Assembly (NCBI GenBank): GCA_013298745.1
Contig: JAAFIT010000151.1
Span: 1 to 6,380 of the forward strand
Length of the DNA: 6,380 nucleotides
Reading direction: 5' to 3'
From: Sphingomonadales bacterium
GTDB lineage: Bacteria > Pseudomonadota > Alphaproteobacteria > Sphingomonadales > Sphingomonadaceae
Made by a program: the position numbers and the translations under genes. Below are positions 1 to 6,380 of the stretch, in pieces (the stretch's first letter is position 1; each line of letters begins with the position of its first letter). The notes beneath the pieces were generated by a model. It was not told where the DNA came from and made no database searches. It was given only the letters and a program-made list of their open reading frames with translations.

Positions 1-868
1 GCTCCTCGCCACCCTTGTTGCCGAAGGCGCCTTGTCGGCTGCCGACGCGGCTTGTGCAAGCGATGCGCTGCGCGCCGCCGGCGGCGAACCCGGCTCACTC
101 GCCTGGATCGATGCCGGCGACGCGCTCGATATCGCCGTTTCGGGCCTCACCCAGCCTGCCGCCCGCGCCGCACTGGAGGCGGCGCTGCCGCATATCGACA
201 TCATCGTGCAACCTGCGACGGCACCGCGTCGCAAATCGCTCATCATCGCCGACATGGATTCGACGATGATCAGTTGCGAATGCATCGATGAACTCGCCGA
301 TTATGCCGGGCTGAAGGCCCAAGTCGCCGCCGTTACCGAAGCCGCCATGCGCGGCGAGCTCGATTTCGAAGCCGCGCTTGATGCCCGCGTCGCGCTGCTC
401 GCCGGCATGGACGCCGACGTTATCGACCAATGCCGCCGCGAACGCGTCGCGCTCACCCCCGGCGCGACAACGTTGGTGCAGACAATGGCGAAATTCGGCG
501 CCGATTCGATCCTGATTTCGGGTGGCTTCACCGCTTTTGCCCGCCCCGTCGCCGCCGAAATCGGCTTTGCGGAGGTCCACGCCAACACGCTGCTCGTCGA
601 AAACGGCAAACTCACCGGCAAGGTCGCCCGTCCGATCGTCGATGCCGCCGCCAAGCGCGCCACTTTGTTGGGCGCTGGCATCGATCTGCCCGCCACTCTG
701 GCGGTCGGCGACGGCGCCAACGACATCCCGATGATCGAAGCCGCCGGGCTCGGCATGGCCTTTCACGCCAAACCCAAGGCGTCCGCCGCCGCCGATGCCG
801 CGGTCCGCCATGGCGATCTGACGGTTTTGCTGCGCGCGCAGGGCTATAAGCGGGCGGATTGGGCGTGA
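1..868 (+). CDS. serB: Phosphoserine phosphatase SerB (5' end cut off by the window)
   Basis: HAD-superfamily phosphatase that hydrolyses O-phospho-L-serine to serine, the last step of serine synthesis, in the cytosol. The frame is open from base 2, giving 288 visible residues and a TGA at 866-868. Counting from the first visible codon, the motifs are DMDST at 84-88 (D84 nucleophile, D86 acid/base), E93 in the ECIDELAD stretch, R117, the SGG loop at 173-175, K218, and GDGAND at 236-241 (metal-binding aspartates). The first ~75 residues form the weakly conserved N-terminal regulatory-type region seen in proteobacterial SerB. The reading frame runs through the left edge with no good internal start. 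A TTG at base 32 is in frame but would remove the first strand of that domain. SerB of related bacteria is about this length, so probably only a few codons are missing. It converges on the GST gene. Motifs make the identity secure. Confidence 0.95.
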   Translation, partial: LLATLVAEGALSAADAACASDALRAAGGEPGSLAWIDAGDALDIAVSGLTQPAARAALEAALPHIDIIVQPATAPRRKSLIIADMDSTMISCECIDELADYAGLKAQVAAVTEAAMRGELDFEAALDARVALLAGMDADVIDQCRRERVALTPGATTLVQTMAKFGADSILISGGFTAFARPVAAEIGFAEVHANTLLVENGKLTGKVARPIVDAAAKRATLLGAGIDLPATLAVGDGANDIPMIEAAGLGMAFHAKPKASAAADAAVRHGDLTVLLRAQGYKRADWA

Positions 869-870
869 AA

Positions 871-958
871 TAGAGCCTCCGGCGGCTGGGGCCGTCGGCC
901 CCAGACTCCAATCAAACGGGGTTTGGGGCCATTGGCCCCAACCGCCGGAGGCCCTCTA
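871..958. repeat. Large imperfect inverted repeat with nested hairpins between convergent genes
   Basis: The arms 875-893 and 934-952 are complementary over 19 bases with one mismatch (a C in the left arm against the T expected from the right arm). The outer bases TAGAG (871-875) and CTCTA (954-958) also pair after a two-base bulge, and the right end includes the stop codon of the GST gene (956-958). Inside each arm lies a separate 7-bp stem of TGGGGCC/GGCCCCA with a 3-base loop: 887-903 (loop GTC) and 924-940 (loop ATT). The element can therefore fold as one long hairpin or as two short ones. It fills nearly the whole 87-base gap between serB and the GST gene. It resembles GC-rich dispersed palindromes of intergenic regions, but copy number cannot be judged from one window. 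Confidence 0.85.
875..952. terminator. Probable bidirectional transcription terminator
   Basis: This is the same stem-loop as the inverted repeat. It lies directly after the stop codons of two converging genes, where a structure that stops transcription from both sides is expected. The stem is long and very GC-rich. Neither side has a run of T after the stem, so it is not a canonical intrinsic terminator. It may act by blocking polymerase together with Rho, or simply protect the 3' ends of both messages. The role is inferred from position and symmetry. Confidence 0.5.
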
Positions 959-1753
959 CCCGCTGATTTCCGCCGAAAAGCGGATCGTTCCCGCCGCCAG
1001 ACCATCGCTGACGACCTGGATTCCGCCCGATCGCAGCATCCATTCGAGCCGATGATCGCGATACTCGCGCTGAAACTGCCCTGATGCGATCATCGCCGGC
1101 ACCATTTGCGCGACGATTTCGGCGACCGCGGCGGCTTCGGCGGCAGTTTGCGCCACCGATGGGCGTTCAAGACAGCGCGCCAGCCATGCCGCGAGGCGGC
1201 TTTCGGGCGCCGGCGGTGCGCCGAAACCGACCGCGCCGAGCACGAACGGCACCACCGCAGCGTCGCCCCAGCCGAAATCAGCGCCGTTGAACCAGTCCGC
1301 ACCGTTCAATTGGCCTTCGAGCCAGCGGTTGAGCCCGACAATCTGGTCGTGCGCCCGCGCCAGCAGCGCGTCAGCGGCAGCACCGGTGACGCGGCGGAAG
1401 ACGAGGACCTCCATCATCCCCCACGTCGTCGCTTCATATTGGGTGTCCATCACCTCCTCGATCATCCGCACCCGCGCCCGGGCGGCAGCGCCGGTTGGGA
1501 GCAGCGGCGGGGAAGACCAGCGCTCCTCGATATAGTCCTGGATGATGGTCGAATCGAAGACGGCAACCTCGCCATCGATGAGCGTCGGCACTTCGGCGCG
1601 CGGATTGGCCTTGAGCCAGGCGCCGCCACCACCACCGCTGCCCATGCCATCGGGCGTCACGACATCGAAGGCGACGCCCTTTTCCCGCAGCGCAATCTTG
1701 TTCTTCTGCGCATAGGGCGACAGCGGATGTTCGTAGAGCAGGGGCTGGATCAT
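956..1753 (-). CDS. Glutathione S-transferase-like protein
   Basis: A 265-residue cytosolic protein of the GST superfamily, expected to bind glutathione and use it for conjugation, reduction or thiol transfer; the substrate is not predictable. The N-terminal thioredoxin-like domain (about 1-80) starts YEHPLSPYAQK, with S12 or Y14 near the usual catalytic position. It has the VPTL loop with cis-proline P56 and the D67-S68 pair that normally holds the gamma-glutamyl group. The helical C-terminal domain carries the FGWGDAAVVP segment, with D164 as the N-capping aspartate of the GST fold. A glycine run (G40-G44, after S39) sits in the loop before the cis-proline. About 45 residues after the usual GST end (~220-265) extend it beyond the common 200-220 length. 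ATG start at 1753, 31 bases after the DDAH gene's stop, with no clear Shine-Dalgarno sequence, so it is probably the last gene of the operon. Superfamily firm, subfamily unknown. Confidence 0.85.
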   Translation of the reverse strand: MIQPLLYEHPLSPYAQKNKIALREKGVAFDVVTPDGMGSGGGGGAWLKANPRAEVPTLIDGEVAVFDSTIIQDYIEERWSSPPLLPTGAAARARVRMIEEVMDTQYEATTWGMMEVLVFRRVTGAAADALLARAHDQIVGLNRWLEGQLNGADWFNGADFGWGDAAVVPFVLGAVGFGAPPAPESRLAAWLARCLERPSVAQTAAEAAAVAEIVAQMVPAMIASGQFQREYRDHRLEWMLRSGGIQVVSDGLAAGTIRFSAEISG

Positions 1754-1784
1754 GCCGGCGACTGTGCCAGCGCGGACGTTGCCT

Positions 1785-2546
1785 TCAAACCGTCTGAAAG
1801 ACGAGGCTGAGGCAGGTTAGCCCGGCTTCCGCCTTGGCGAATTCGGAAAGGTCGAGAAAGCGCGCATCGAAGCCGGCGGCGGCGATTCGCGCCAGTGTCG
1901 CCGCACCCATGGCGTGGAACACCGTGTTGCCGATGGTCAGGCTGTTGGCGGCGAAGGGTTCGCCGGCTGCACTGGCGATATGGCGGCGGCCGAAGATCGC
2001 CGGGTCGAGCCATTCCGTGTTGACCAGCACCAGATCATCGGCAAGCGCCGACACCGCGGTCTTGAGATGCAGCGCCTTGGCGACGGGAACACCCGTCACG
2101 CGATAGCCGAAGCGCGCAGTTGCGTCGGCGAATTGCGCCACGGCGTCGGCATTGCTGCGCAGCGTCAGCCCGATGAAGATATCCTTGCCGACGACCAGCA
2201 CATCTCCGCCATCGACCGTGCCCGGCGCGGCGACTGTAAAGTGCGGGCGATCCATGGGCAGATGGGGTGCAATTTCGCCAACTTCGCCCTGCCGCGAGGC
2301 CGCGCCGGGGCGGGTGCGGATCACAAGTTCGGGGAGGATGACCGCCGTATCCTCGACAAAGCAGCTATCGGGATAATCCGCCAACGCCGGCAAAACCGTG
2401 ATACGCGCGCCAGCAGAGGTGAGTGCGGCGCAATAGCCGGCGTGCTGGGCATTGGCGCGGGCGAGGTCGATGGGTTGGCGGTCGATATGGGTCAACTCGC
2501 AGGCAGGCAGCGCCGGGCTCGGCAACCGGCTGATGGCTTGGATCAC
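1785..2546 (-). CDS. ddaH: Dimethylargininase / DDAH-type amidinohydrolase
   Basis: A 253-residue enzyme of the amidinotransferase (pentein) fold, matching NG,NG-dimethylarginine dimethylaminohydrolase, which converts methylated arginines to citrulline and methylamines. All expected active-site elements are visible: D60 and E65 in the DSCFVEDTAV segment, the TVDGGDVL strand (110-117), catalytic histidine H160 in ALHLKTAV, and nucleophile C245 in the C-terminal AGLTCLSLVF. The length equals that of known bacterial DDAH (about 254). There is no signal peptide, so it is cytosolic. The start is a GTG (2544-2546) inside the sequence GTGA that also holds the TGA of the upstream thioesterase, which argues for coupled translation; no strong Shine-Dalgarno sequence is seen. 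The physiological substrate could be methylarginine released from proteins or a related guanidine compound. Arginine deiminase is excluded by length, and agmatine deiminase by motif pattern. Confidence 0.88.
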   Translation of the reverse strand: MIQAISRLPSPALPACELTHIDRQPIDLARANAQHAGYCAALTSAGARITVLPALADYPDSCFVEDTAVILPELVIRTRPGAASRQGEVGEIAPHLPMDRPHFTVAAPGTVDGGDVLVVGKDIFIGLTLRSNADAVAQFADATARFGYRVTGVPVAKALHLKTAVSALADDLVLVNTEWLDPAIFGRRHIASAAGEPFAANSLTIGNTVFHAMGAATLARIAAAGFDARFLDLSEFAKAEAGLTCLSLVFQTV

Positions 2547-2989
2547 TGGTCGCTCGCCGCAAGGAAATGGCCGCGCAGCGAGGCGATCGGTTTGTCGTGA
2601 TCGTCCTGCCAGGCATCGACATGGACGTTGATGACGCGGCGGCCGAGCTTGGTGATGTGCGCCCGCGCATAAGTGTCAACGGGGCGGCCCGAGCGCAGAT
2701 ATTCGATGGCGATGTTGACCGGTTTGGGCAGACTCGGCCCGCCGGCTTCGAACGCCACCTGCAGGATTGCGGTGGTTTCCAGGAACGCACCGATGGCACC
2801 GCCGTGAAGCGCCGGCAGCACCGGATTGCCGATCAGATGCTGCGAAAACGGCAGGATGGTGGTGATCTCGCTGCCCTTGCAGTCGACGCGAACGCCCAGG
2901 AACCGGCAATAGGGGATGGCATCGAGCAGCGCCGCCAGATCAACGCCATCCTTGTTCCGCAGTGCGGCGGCGAGCGTCGCGTCGGTCAT
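2543..2989 (-). CDS. PaaI-family hotdog thioesterase (second of tandem pair)
   Basis: A 148-residue single-domain hotdog-fold protein, expected to hydrolyse acyl-CoA thioesters in the cytosol, usually as a tetramer. The family signature is clear: GNPVLPALHGGAIGAFLE, with H62-G63-G64 at the start of the central helix and E71 nine residues after the histidine as the likely catalytic acid. Strands NIAIEYLRSGRP and later segments fit the PaaI pattern. It has a ~20-residue N-terminal helix-like leader that its neighbour lacks. ATG start at 2987-2989 overlaps the TGA of the preceding thioesterase (ATGA), and its own TGA overlaps the GTG of the DDAH gene. An AAGG lies about ten bases upstream of the ATG, within the preceding gene. 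Acyl-CoA specificity (aromatic, medium-chain or other) cannot be read from the sequence. Confidence 0.88.
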   Translation of the reverse strand: MTDATLAAALRNKDGVDLAALLDAIPYCRFLGVRVDCKGSEITTILPFSQHLIGNPVLPALHGGAIGAFLETTAILQVAFEAGGPSLPKPVNIAIEYLRSGRPVDTYARAHITKLGRRVINVHVDAWQDDHDKPIASLRGHFLAASDQ

Positions 2990-3411
2990 GGCATCAGCGC
3001 CTTGGGCTTGGTGATCATGAATGCCGCGGCGCAGGTCGCCACGGGATCATCCACATCGTCTTCATAGGCAATGCCGCGCACAAAGGCGACGCTGCGCGTC
3101 ACCTTAAAACATTCGGCGCGGGCATAGAGCGCCTTGCCCGGCTCACCGGGGCGCAGATAATCGATGCGCAGATCGAGCGTCGCGATGATCCCCATCGCCC
3201 GCAACTTCGAGCCAATCGCGACGCCGCAGGCATTGTCGAGCAACGTCGTGACAACGCCGCCATGGATAACGCCGGTATCGGGATTGCCGACCAGTTTCGC
3301 ATCATAAGGCACGGCACACACCGCCACCCCGGCCTCGGCCGAAATCAGCGTCATGCCGATCGCTGCCGCATGCGGCACATGGGCCAGCGCCGTGCCGGCA
3401 GTATCGGTCAT
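2986..3411 (-). CDS. PaaI-family hotdog thioesterase (first of tandem pair)
   Basis: A 141-residue hotdog-fold thioesterase of the PaaI group. The core motif is GNPDTGVIHGGVVTTLLDNACG, with H50-G51-G52 and D59 at the catalytic-acid position, the residue found in E. coli PaaI. LRIDYLRPGEPG (about 81-92) is the typical strand-turn after the central helix. It shares the GNP...HGG layout with the next gene, but the two are otherwise quite divergent, so any duplication is old. The ATG (3409-3411) overlaps gatB's TGA by one base (TGATG), an arrangement that favours re-initiation by ribosomes finishing gatB; the local Shine-Dalgarno match is weak. Probable role: acyl-CoA hydrolysis, perhaps clearing dead-end CoA esters. 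Substrate unknown. Confidence 0.88.
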   Translation of the reverse strand: MTDTAGTALAHVPHAAAIGMTLISAEAGVAVCAVPYDAKLVGNPDTGVIHGGVVTTLLDNACGVAIGSKLRAMGIIATLDLRIDYLRPGEPGKALYARAECFKVTRSVAFVRGIAYEDDVDDPVATCAAAFMITKPKALMP

Positions 3412-4907
3412 CAGGCGAGCGCCGCCTTCAACCGTTCATTGACCACCGCCGGATTGGCCTTGCCACCCATCGCCTTCATCGTCTGACCGACAAAGAAGCC
3501 GAACAGGGCTTCCTTGCCACCCTTGTACTGCGCCACCTTGTCGGCATTGGCGGCGATGATTGCAGCGATCGCGGCATCGATGGCGCCGGTATCGGTGACC
3601 TGTTTCAATCCACGCGATTCAACGATGGCACCAGGCGCTTCGCCGGTTTCAAGCATGATCTCGAACACCTGCTTCGCCAGCGGGCCGGACAATGTGCCAT
3701 CGGCCTGCAACGCCAGCAATTCGGCGCCCGCGGCGGGGGTCACCGGCGAGTCCGTGATGTCCTTGCCCAGCTTCTTCAGCGCGCCAAACAGGTCGCTCGT
3801 CACCCAATTGGCGGCGCGCAGGGCAATCTCCGCCTCGGGCTTGCCGGTGGCAGCAACCAGTGTTTCGAACCAGGCGGCGGTATCCTTTTCGGCTGTCAAC
3901 ACCTGCGCCAGATAGGGCGTCAGGCCGAGTACATTTTCATAGCGCTCGCGCTTGGCGACCGGCAGCTCGGGCAGACTGGCGAGGCAATCGGCGACAAAGG
4001 CATCGTCGAACTCGACCGGCAGCAGGTCGGGATCAGGGAAGTAGCGATAATCATGCGCATCTTCCTTGCTGCGCATCGACCGCGTTGTGCCGGTGCCGGG
4101 ATCGAACAGCCGGGTTTCCTGCACCACGGTGCCGCCGCTTTCGATTAGGTCGACCTGGCGCCGCGCCTCGGTTTCCACGGCCTGCATGATGAAGCGCACC
4201 GAATTGACATTCTTTGTCTCGGTCCGCGTACCGAACGGCTCGCCCGGCCGGCGCACCGACACGTTGACGTCGGCACGCATCGAGCCTTCGTCCATATTGC
4301 CATCGCAGCTTCCGACATAGCGCAGCAACTGGCGCAGCGCGGCCACATAGGCACCAGCTTCTGCCGGGCTGCGGATATCGGGCTTGGAGACAATCTCCAT
4401 CAGCGCACAGCCCGAGCGGTTGAGATCGACATAGCTCATCGTCGGGTGCAGATCGTGCACCGACTTGCCGGCGTCCTGCTCCAGATGGATGCGCTCGATG
4501 CCGACGACGCTCTTGTCACCCGCCTCGGTTTCGATGGCGAGCGACCCTTCACCGACGATCGGGTGATAGAGCTGGCTGATCTGATATCCCTGCGGGAGAT
4601 CGGCATAGAAATAATTCTTGCGATCGAAGCGCGACCATTTGTGAATTTCGGCGCCGAGCGCGAGGCCCGTCCGCACTGCCTGACGGACACATTCGCCGTT
4701 GAGCACCGGCAGCATCCCCGGCATTGCCGCATCAACGAGGCTGACCTGCGAATTCGGCTCCGCCCCGAACGCCGTCGCTGCCCCTGAAAACAACTTGGCA
4801 TTCGCTGTTACCTGGGCGTGGACTTCCAGGCCCACGACGATTTCGAATTCGCCCGTTGCGCCCTTGACGCGATAGCTGCTGCGGCTGCCATTGTCTGTGT
4901 AAGTCAT
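3411..4907 (-). CDS. gatB: Asp-tRNA(Asn)/Glu-tRNA(Gln) amidotransferase subunit B
   Basis: The tRNA-binding and kinase subunit of the GatCAB complex, which phosphorylates and then amidates misacylated Glu-tRNA(Gln) or Asp-tRNA(Asn) with ammonia from GatA. At 498 residues it is full length for the family. The catalytic cradle begins with [10 protein letters not shown] (25-33) and contains [19 protein letters not shown] (94-112), HLEQDAGKS (141-149), [10 protein letters not shown] (210-219), TEIKNVNS-like [11 protein letters not shown] (229-239) and [13 protein letters not shown] (285-297). The helical and YqeY-like tail domains follow, ending with [18 protein letters not shown] and GGKANP (461-485), used in tRNA recognition. 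The ATG start leaves about 25 residues before GLEVH, and an AAAAGG precedes it by five bases. It lies 40 bases after the acyltransferase gene rather than directly after gatA. No missing residue or frameshift is seen. Confidence 0.97.
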   Translation of the reverse strand: MTYTDNGSRSSYRVKGATGEFEIVVGLEVHAQVTANAKLFSGAATAFGAEPNSQVSLVDAAMPGMLPVLNGECVRQAVRTGLALGAEIHKWSRFDRKNYFYADLPQGYQISQLYHPIVGEGSLAIETEAGDKSVVGIERIHLEQDAGKSVHDLHPTMSYVDLNRSGCALMEIVSKPDIRSPAEAGAYVAALRQLLRYVGSCDGNMDEGSMRADVNVSVRRPGEPFGTRTETKNVNSVRFIMQAVETEARRQVDLIESGGTVVQETRLFDPGTGTTRSMRSKEDAHDYRYFPDPDLLPVEFDDAFVADCLASLPELPVAKRERYENVLGLTPYLAQVLTAEKDTAAWFETLVAATGKPEAEIALRAANWVTSDLFGALKKLGKDITDSPVTPAAGAELLALQADGTLSGPLAKQVFEIMLETGEAPGAIVESRGLKQVTDTGAIDAAIAAIIAANADKVAQYKGGKEALFGFFVGQTMKAMGGKANPAVVNERLKAALA

Positions 4908-4912
4908 GGCCG

Positions 4913-4918
4913 CCTTTT
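4913..4918 (-). promoter_or_regulatory. Ribosome binding site of gatB
   Basis: On the - strand the sequence reads AAAAGG followed by five bases and the ATG at 4907. This is the clearest Shine-Dalgarno match in the window and supports the chosen gatB start. It lets gatB be translated independently of the acyltransferase gene that precedes it, unlike the overlapping genes further downstream. Confidence 0.55.
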
Positions 4919-4947
4919 GCGTCGCGTGATGGTGCTTGGCAAGTCGC

Positions 4948-6129
4948 TCATGCGCGCTTCGCCAGCCGTCGTGCCAGCCTTTGCCCCGGCAATTCGACCA
5001 GCCGCCAGGTCACTTGCGACACCCCGACGACCACCACCAGCATCACCAGCGTCAATAGCGTGCCCTGCAAGGGCGTCGCGCCGACGATCTTGACCACCTC
5101 GCCGCCGGCGCTGACCTTGCTGCTGAGCAGATCGAGATGCAGCCGCCGGCCGATGACACCCAGCACATCATCGAAGCGCGCCTGCACAAAAGCGTGGACC
5201 ATATAGATCGAGAAGGACAGCACCCCGAGCGTCCTGAGCGGCGCCGCCAGCAGCAACCGGGCGATGGCACCGCCGCCGCGCGCAAACACCAGCACTGCCG
5301 CACCGAACACCAACGGCGCAGCAAGATTGGCAAGCGTCGTCCCGCACAGGCTCACAAAGGCAACAACCGCGACCACGGCGGCGAGTTCAATCGCGGTCGC
5401 CCCCTGGTAAGGCAGGTCAGGTGTTCGCCCCGATTGCTGCCAGATCCGCCAGATGACCGCACCGACGGCAAAACCATAGACGCAGCGGACGATGCTCCAC
5501 GAATAGGTGACGTTGATGCCATAGGGGCTCACCACCGCGAGGATGGCAATGCTGGCGATGATCGCAACCACCAGCCAGCGTTCCAGCCCCTCGCCGGCGC
5601 GGCGGGCGAGCAGCGCAAACAGCAAATAGGTCCAGAATTCGACTGCGATGCTCCACGATGGCTGGTTCCAGGTCAGTTCGTCGTGCAACCCGAACGACTG
5701 GGTGAAGGTCAGATTGGTAAAGATCGAAGCCACCGAATGATTGGCGTCGAACATCGGCCGAGTCACCGCGCCGCGACTGACCATCACCACGCCGACAAGC
5801 TCCATGGCGATGTAAACCAGCAGCATGACGAGATGCAGCGGATAGACCCGGCCGAAGCGCAATATGGCGAAGCCGCGCAGGAAACCGCCATTGATCAGGC
5901 GCTGGCGGTAATTGGCGGCGATGACAAAGCCCGACAGCACGAAGAAGAAATCGACGAACATCCAGCTGCCGCGGATAAACGGCATGGTAACCAGTGGGCT
6001 GTTGGCGCGGAAGTGGAACAGGCAAACCAGCAAGGCGCAGATGCCGCGCAGCGAATCGAGCGCCTCATAACGATGCGCCACCGGCTTGGGCGACAGGCCC
6101 AGCGGAAAAGTTTCACCCTCGCGCGTCAC
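4948..6129 (-). CDS. Acyltransferase-3 family integral membrane protein (OafA/YrhL-like)
   Basis: A 393-residue multi-pass inner-membrane protein of the acyltransferase-3 family, whose members move acetyl or other acyl groups onto cell-surface sugars, exopolysaccharides, antibiotics or lipids. Signature elements: [18 protein letters not shown], with R28 and H39 in the R-x10-H arrangement; [12 protein letters not shown] (59-70); [10 protein letters not shown] (91-100); [15 protein letters not shown] (158-172) with E164; [11 protein letters not shown] (305-315); and a closing [15 protein letters not shown]. Hydrophobic segments recur about ten times. There is no periplasmic SGNH domain, so it is the short form. 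The first available start in the frame is the GTG at 6129; it leaves 20 residues before the first motif and has no convincing Shine-Dalgarno sequence. A GTG at codon 17 is an alternative. It sits between gatA and gatB, which is unusual. Substrate unknown; no glycan genes are visible nearby. Confidence 0.9.
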   Translation of the reverse strand: MTREGETFPLGLSPKPVAHRYEALDSLRGICALLVCLFHFRANSPLVTMPFIRGSWMFVDFFFVLSGFVIAANYRQRLINGGFLRGFAILRFGRVYPLHLVMLLVYIAMELVGVVMVSRGAVTRPMFDANHSVASIFTNLTFTQSFGLHDELTWNQPSWSIAVEFWTYLLFALLARRAGEGLERWLVVAIIASIAILAVVSPYGINVTYSWSIVRCVYGFAVGAVIWRIWQQSGRTPDLPYQGATAIELAAVVAVVAFVSLCGTTLANLAAPLVFGAAVLVFARGGGAIARLLLAAPLRTLGVLSFSIYMVHAFVQARFDDVLGVIGRRLHLDLLSSKVSAGGEVVKIVGATPLQGTLLTLVMLVVVVGVSQVTWRLVELPGQRLARRLAKRA

Positions 6130-6158
6130 CCCAATGACTGCCGCCGGGCTGTGCCGCG

Positions 6159-6172
6159 CTTTGACGTCAAAG
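6159..6172. promoter_or_regulatory. Perfect 14-base palindrome, possible operator
   Basis: CTTTGACGTCAAAG is identical on both strands and lies 30 bases upstream of the acyltransferase start, in the only gap on the - strand longer than 40 bases. It is AT-richer than its surroundings. The TTGACG inside it resembles a -35 hexamer on either strand, but I find no -10-like hexamer at 16-18 bases on the - strand. A binding site for a dimeric regulator is therefore at least as likely as a promoter. Chance occurrence cannot be excluded. Confidence 0.3.
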
Positions 6173-6198
6173 GTGTCGGTGCCCCCCCCACCCGCCGG

Positions 6199-6380
6199 CT
6201 ACCGTACTGGATCGGGACGCGCGCTGAACGCCGCCGCCCGCTCGATCGCCAGCCCTGCATCGAGCACGCCGGCTTCATCGAGCGGCTTGCCGATGATCTG
6301 CAACCCCAGCGGCAGGCCATCGGCCGAAAGCCCGGCCGGCACCGACATGGCCGGCAGCCCCGCCAGCGACGCCGGCACGG
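6199..6380 (-). CDS. gatA: Asp-tRNA(Asn)/Glu-tRNA(Gln) amidotransferase subunit A, C-terminal end (partial)
   Basis: GatA is the amidase-signature subunit that hydrolyses glutamine and supplies ammonia to GatB. Only the last 59 residues are in the window, read from 6378 down to a TAG at 6199-6201. They begin [18 protein letters not shown] and continue [21 protein letters not shown], the conserved C-terminal pattern of GatA (P-A-x-SVP-G, then GLP-GLQIIG), followed by a helix [10 protein letters not shown]. The catalytic Ser-Ser-Lys triad lies upstream, outside the window. The short tail after the helix (SARPDPVR) is variable in the family. The presence of gatB on the same strand 1.3 kb downstream supports gatA over other amidases. 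The gene is cut by the window edge, not truncated in itself as far as can be seen. Confidence 0.88.
   Translation of the reverse strand, partial: VPASLAGLPAMSVPAGLSADGLPLGLQIIGKPLDEAGVLDAGLAIERAAAFSARPDPVR

Noticed and set aside
32..34. TTG at base 32 as the start of serB
   Set aside because: The frame stays open to the window edge and the residues before it (LLATLVAEGA) match the usual N-terminal strand of SerB, so the real start lies just outside the window.
95..811. 238-codon open frame on the - strand opposite serB
   Set aside because: It is antisense to serB, whose motifs are intact; the translation is Gly/Asp/Arg-rich with no domain.
1106..1810. 234-codon open frame on the + strand opposite the GST gene
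   Set aside because: It is antisense to a gene with clear GST motifs, its translation is rich in Arg, Gly and His without recognisable domains, and such long antisense frames are common at this GC content.
1914..2600. 228-codon open frame on the + strand opposite the DDAH gene
   Set aside because: The - strand product has every DDAH catalytic residue; the + strand product is low-complexity and matches no family I recognise.
4908..4947. Terminator or promoter in the 40-base acyltransferase-gatB gap
   Set aside because: I found no stem-loop with a T run and no -35/-10 pair; only a ribosome binding site for gatB is supportable.
6158..6198. A sigma-70 promoter based on the TTGACG in the palindrome
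   Set aside because: No -10-like hexamer lies at suitable spacing on the - strand; the downstream sequence is GC-rich throughout.
6126..6320. 64-codon - strand frame spanning the gatA end and the leader
   Set aside because: The adjacent frame reads as the conserved GatA C-terminus ending at 6199, so this is an out-of-frame shadow.

Overview
The window is a GC-rich, densely packed stretch of bacterial chromosome. The protein sequences (SerB, GatA and GatB) and the gene order suggest an alphaproteobacterium, most likely of the Sphingomonadales. That placement is from recognition of the sequences, not from a search. There is no rRNA, tRNA, CRISPR array, insertion sequence or phage gene. Every stretch longer than 100 bases is coding.

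Layout: on the + strand, the left end holds almost all of serB (phosphoserine phosphatase, last step of serine synthesis). A convergent 87-base gap follows, filled by a large imperfect inverted repeat. Everything to the right is on the - strand and is transcribed from right to left: the 3' end of gatA (6380-6199), an acyltransferase-3 membrane protein (6129-4948), gatB (4907-3411), two PaaI-type hotdog thioesterases (3411-2986 and 2989-2543), a dimethylargininase/DDAH-type amidinohydrolase (2546-1785), and a glutathione S-transferase-like protein (1753-956).

The - strand genes look like one transcription unit. gatB, the two thioesterases and the DDAH gene overlap by 1 or 4 bases (TGATG, ATGA, GTGA junctions), so their translation is probably coupled. 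Gaps are 31 bases before the GST gene, 40 bases before gatB, and 69 bases between gatA and the acyltransferase gene. The last gap is the only one with room for a regulatory site. It holds a perfect 14-base palindrome and a run of eight C on the + strand.

Functionally, GatA and GatB are two subunits of the tRNA-dependent amidotransferase that makes Gln-tRNA(Gln) and/or Asn-tRNA(Asn). The other operon members (envelope acyl transfer, acyl-CoA hydrolysis, methylarginine hydrolysis, glutathione chemistry) have no evident shared pathway. They look like housekeeping and accessory metabolic genes riding on a translation operon. The main oddities are the membrane acyltransferase lying between gatA and gatB, the tandem non-identical thioesterases joined to a DDAH gene, and the nested inverted repeat at the convergent junction. 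I do not see convincing evidence for a novel defence, mobile or regulatory system.
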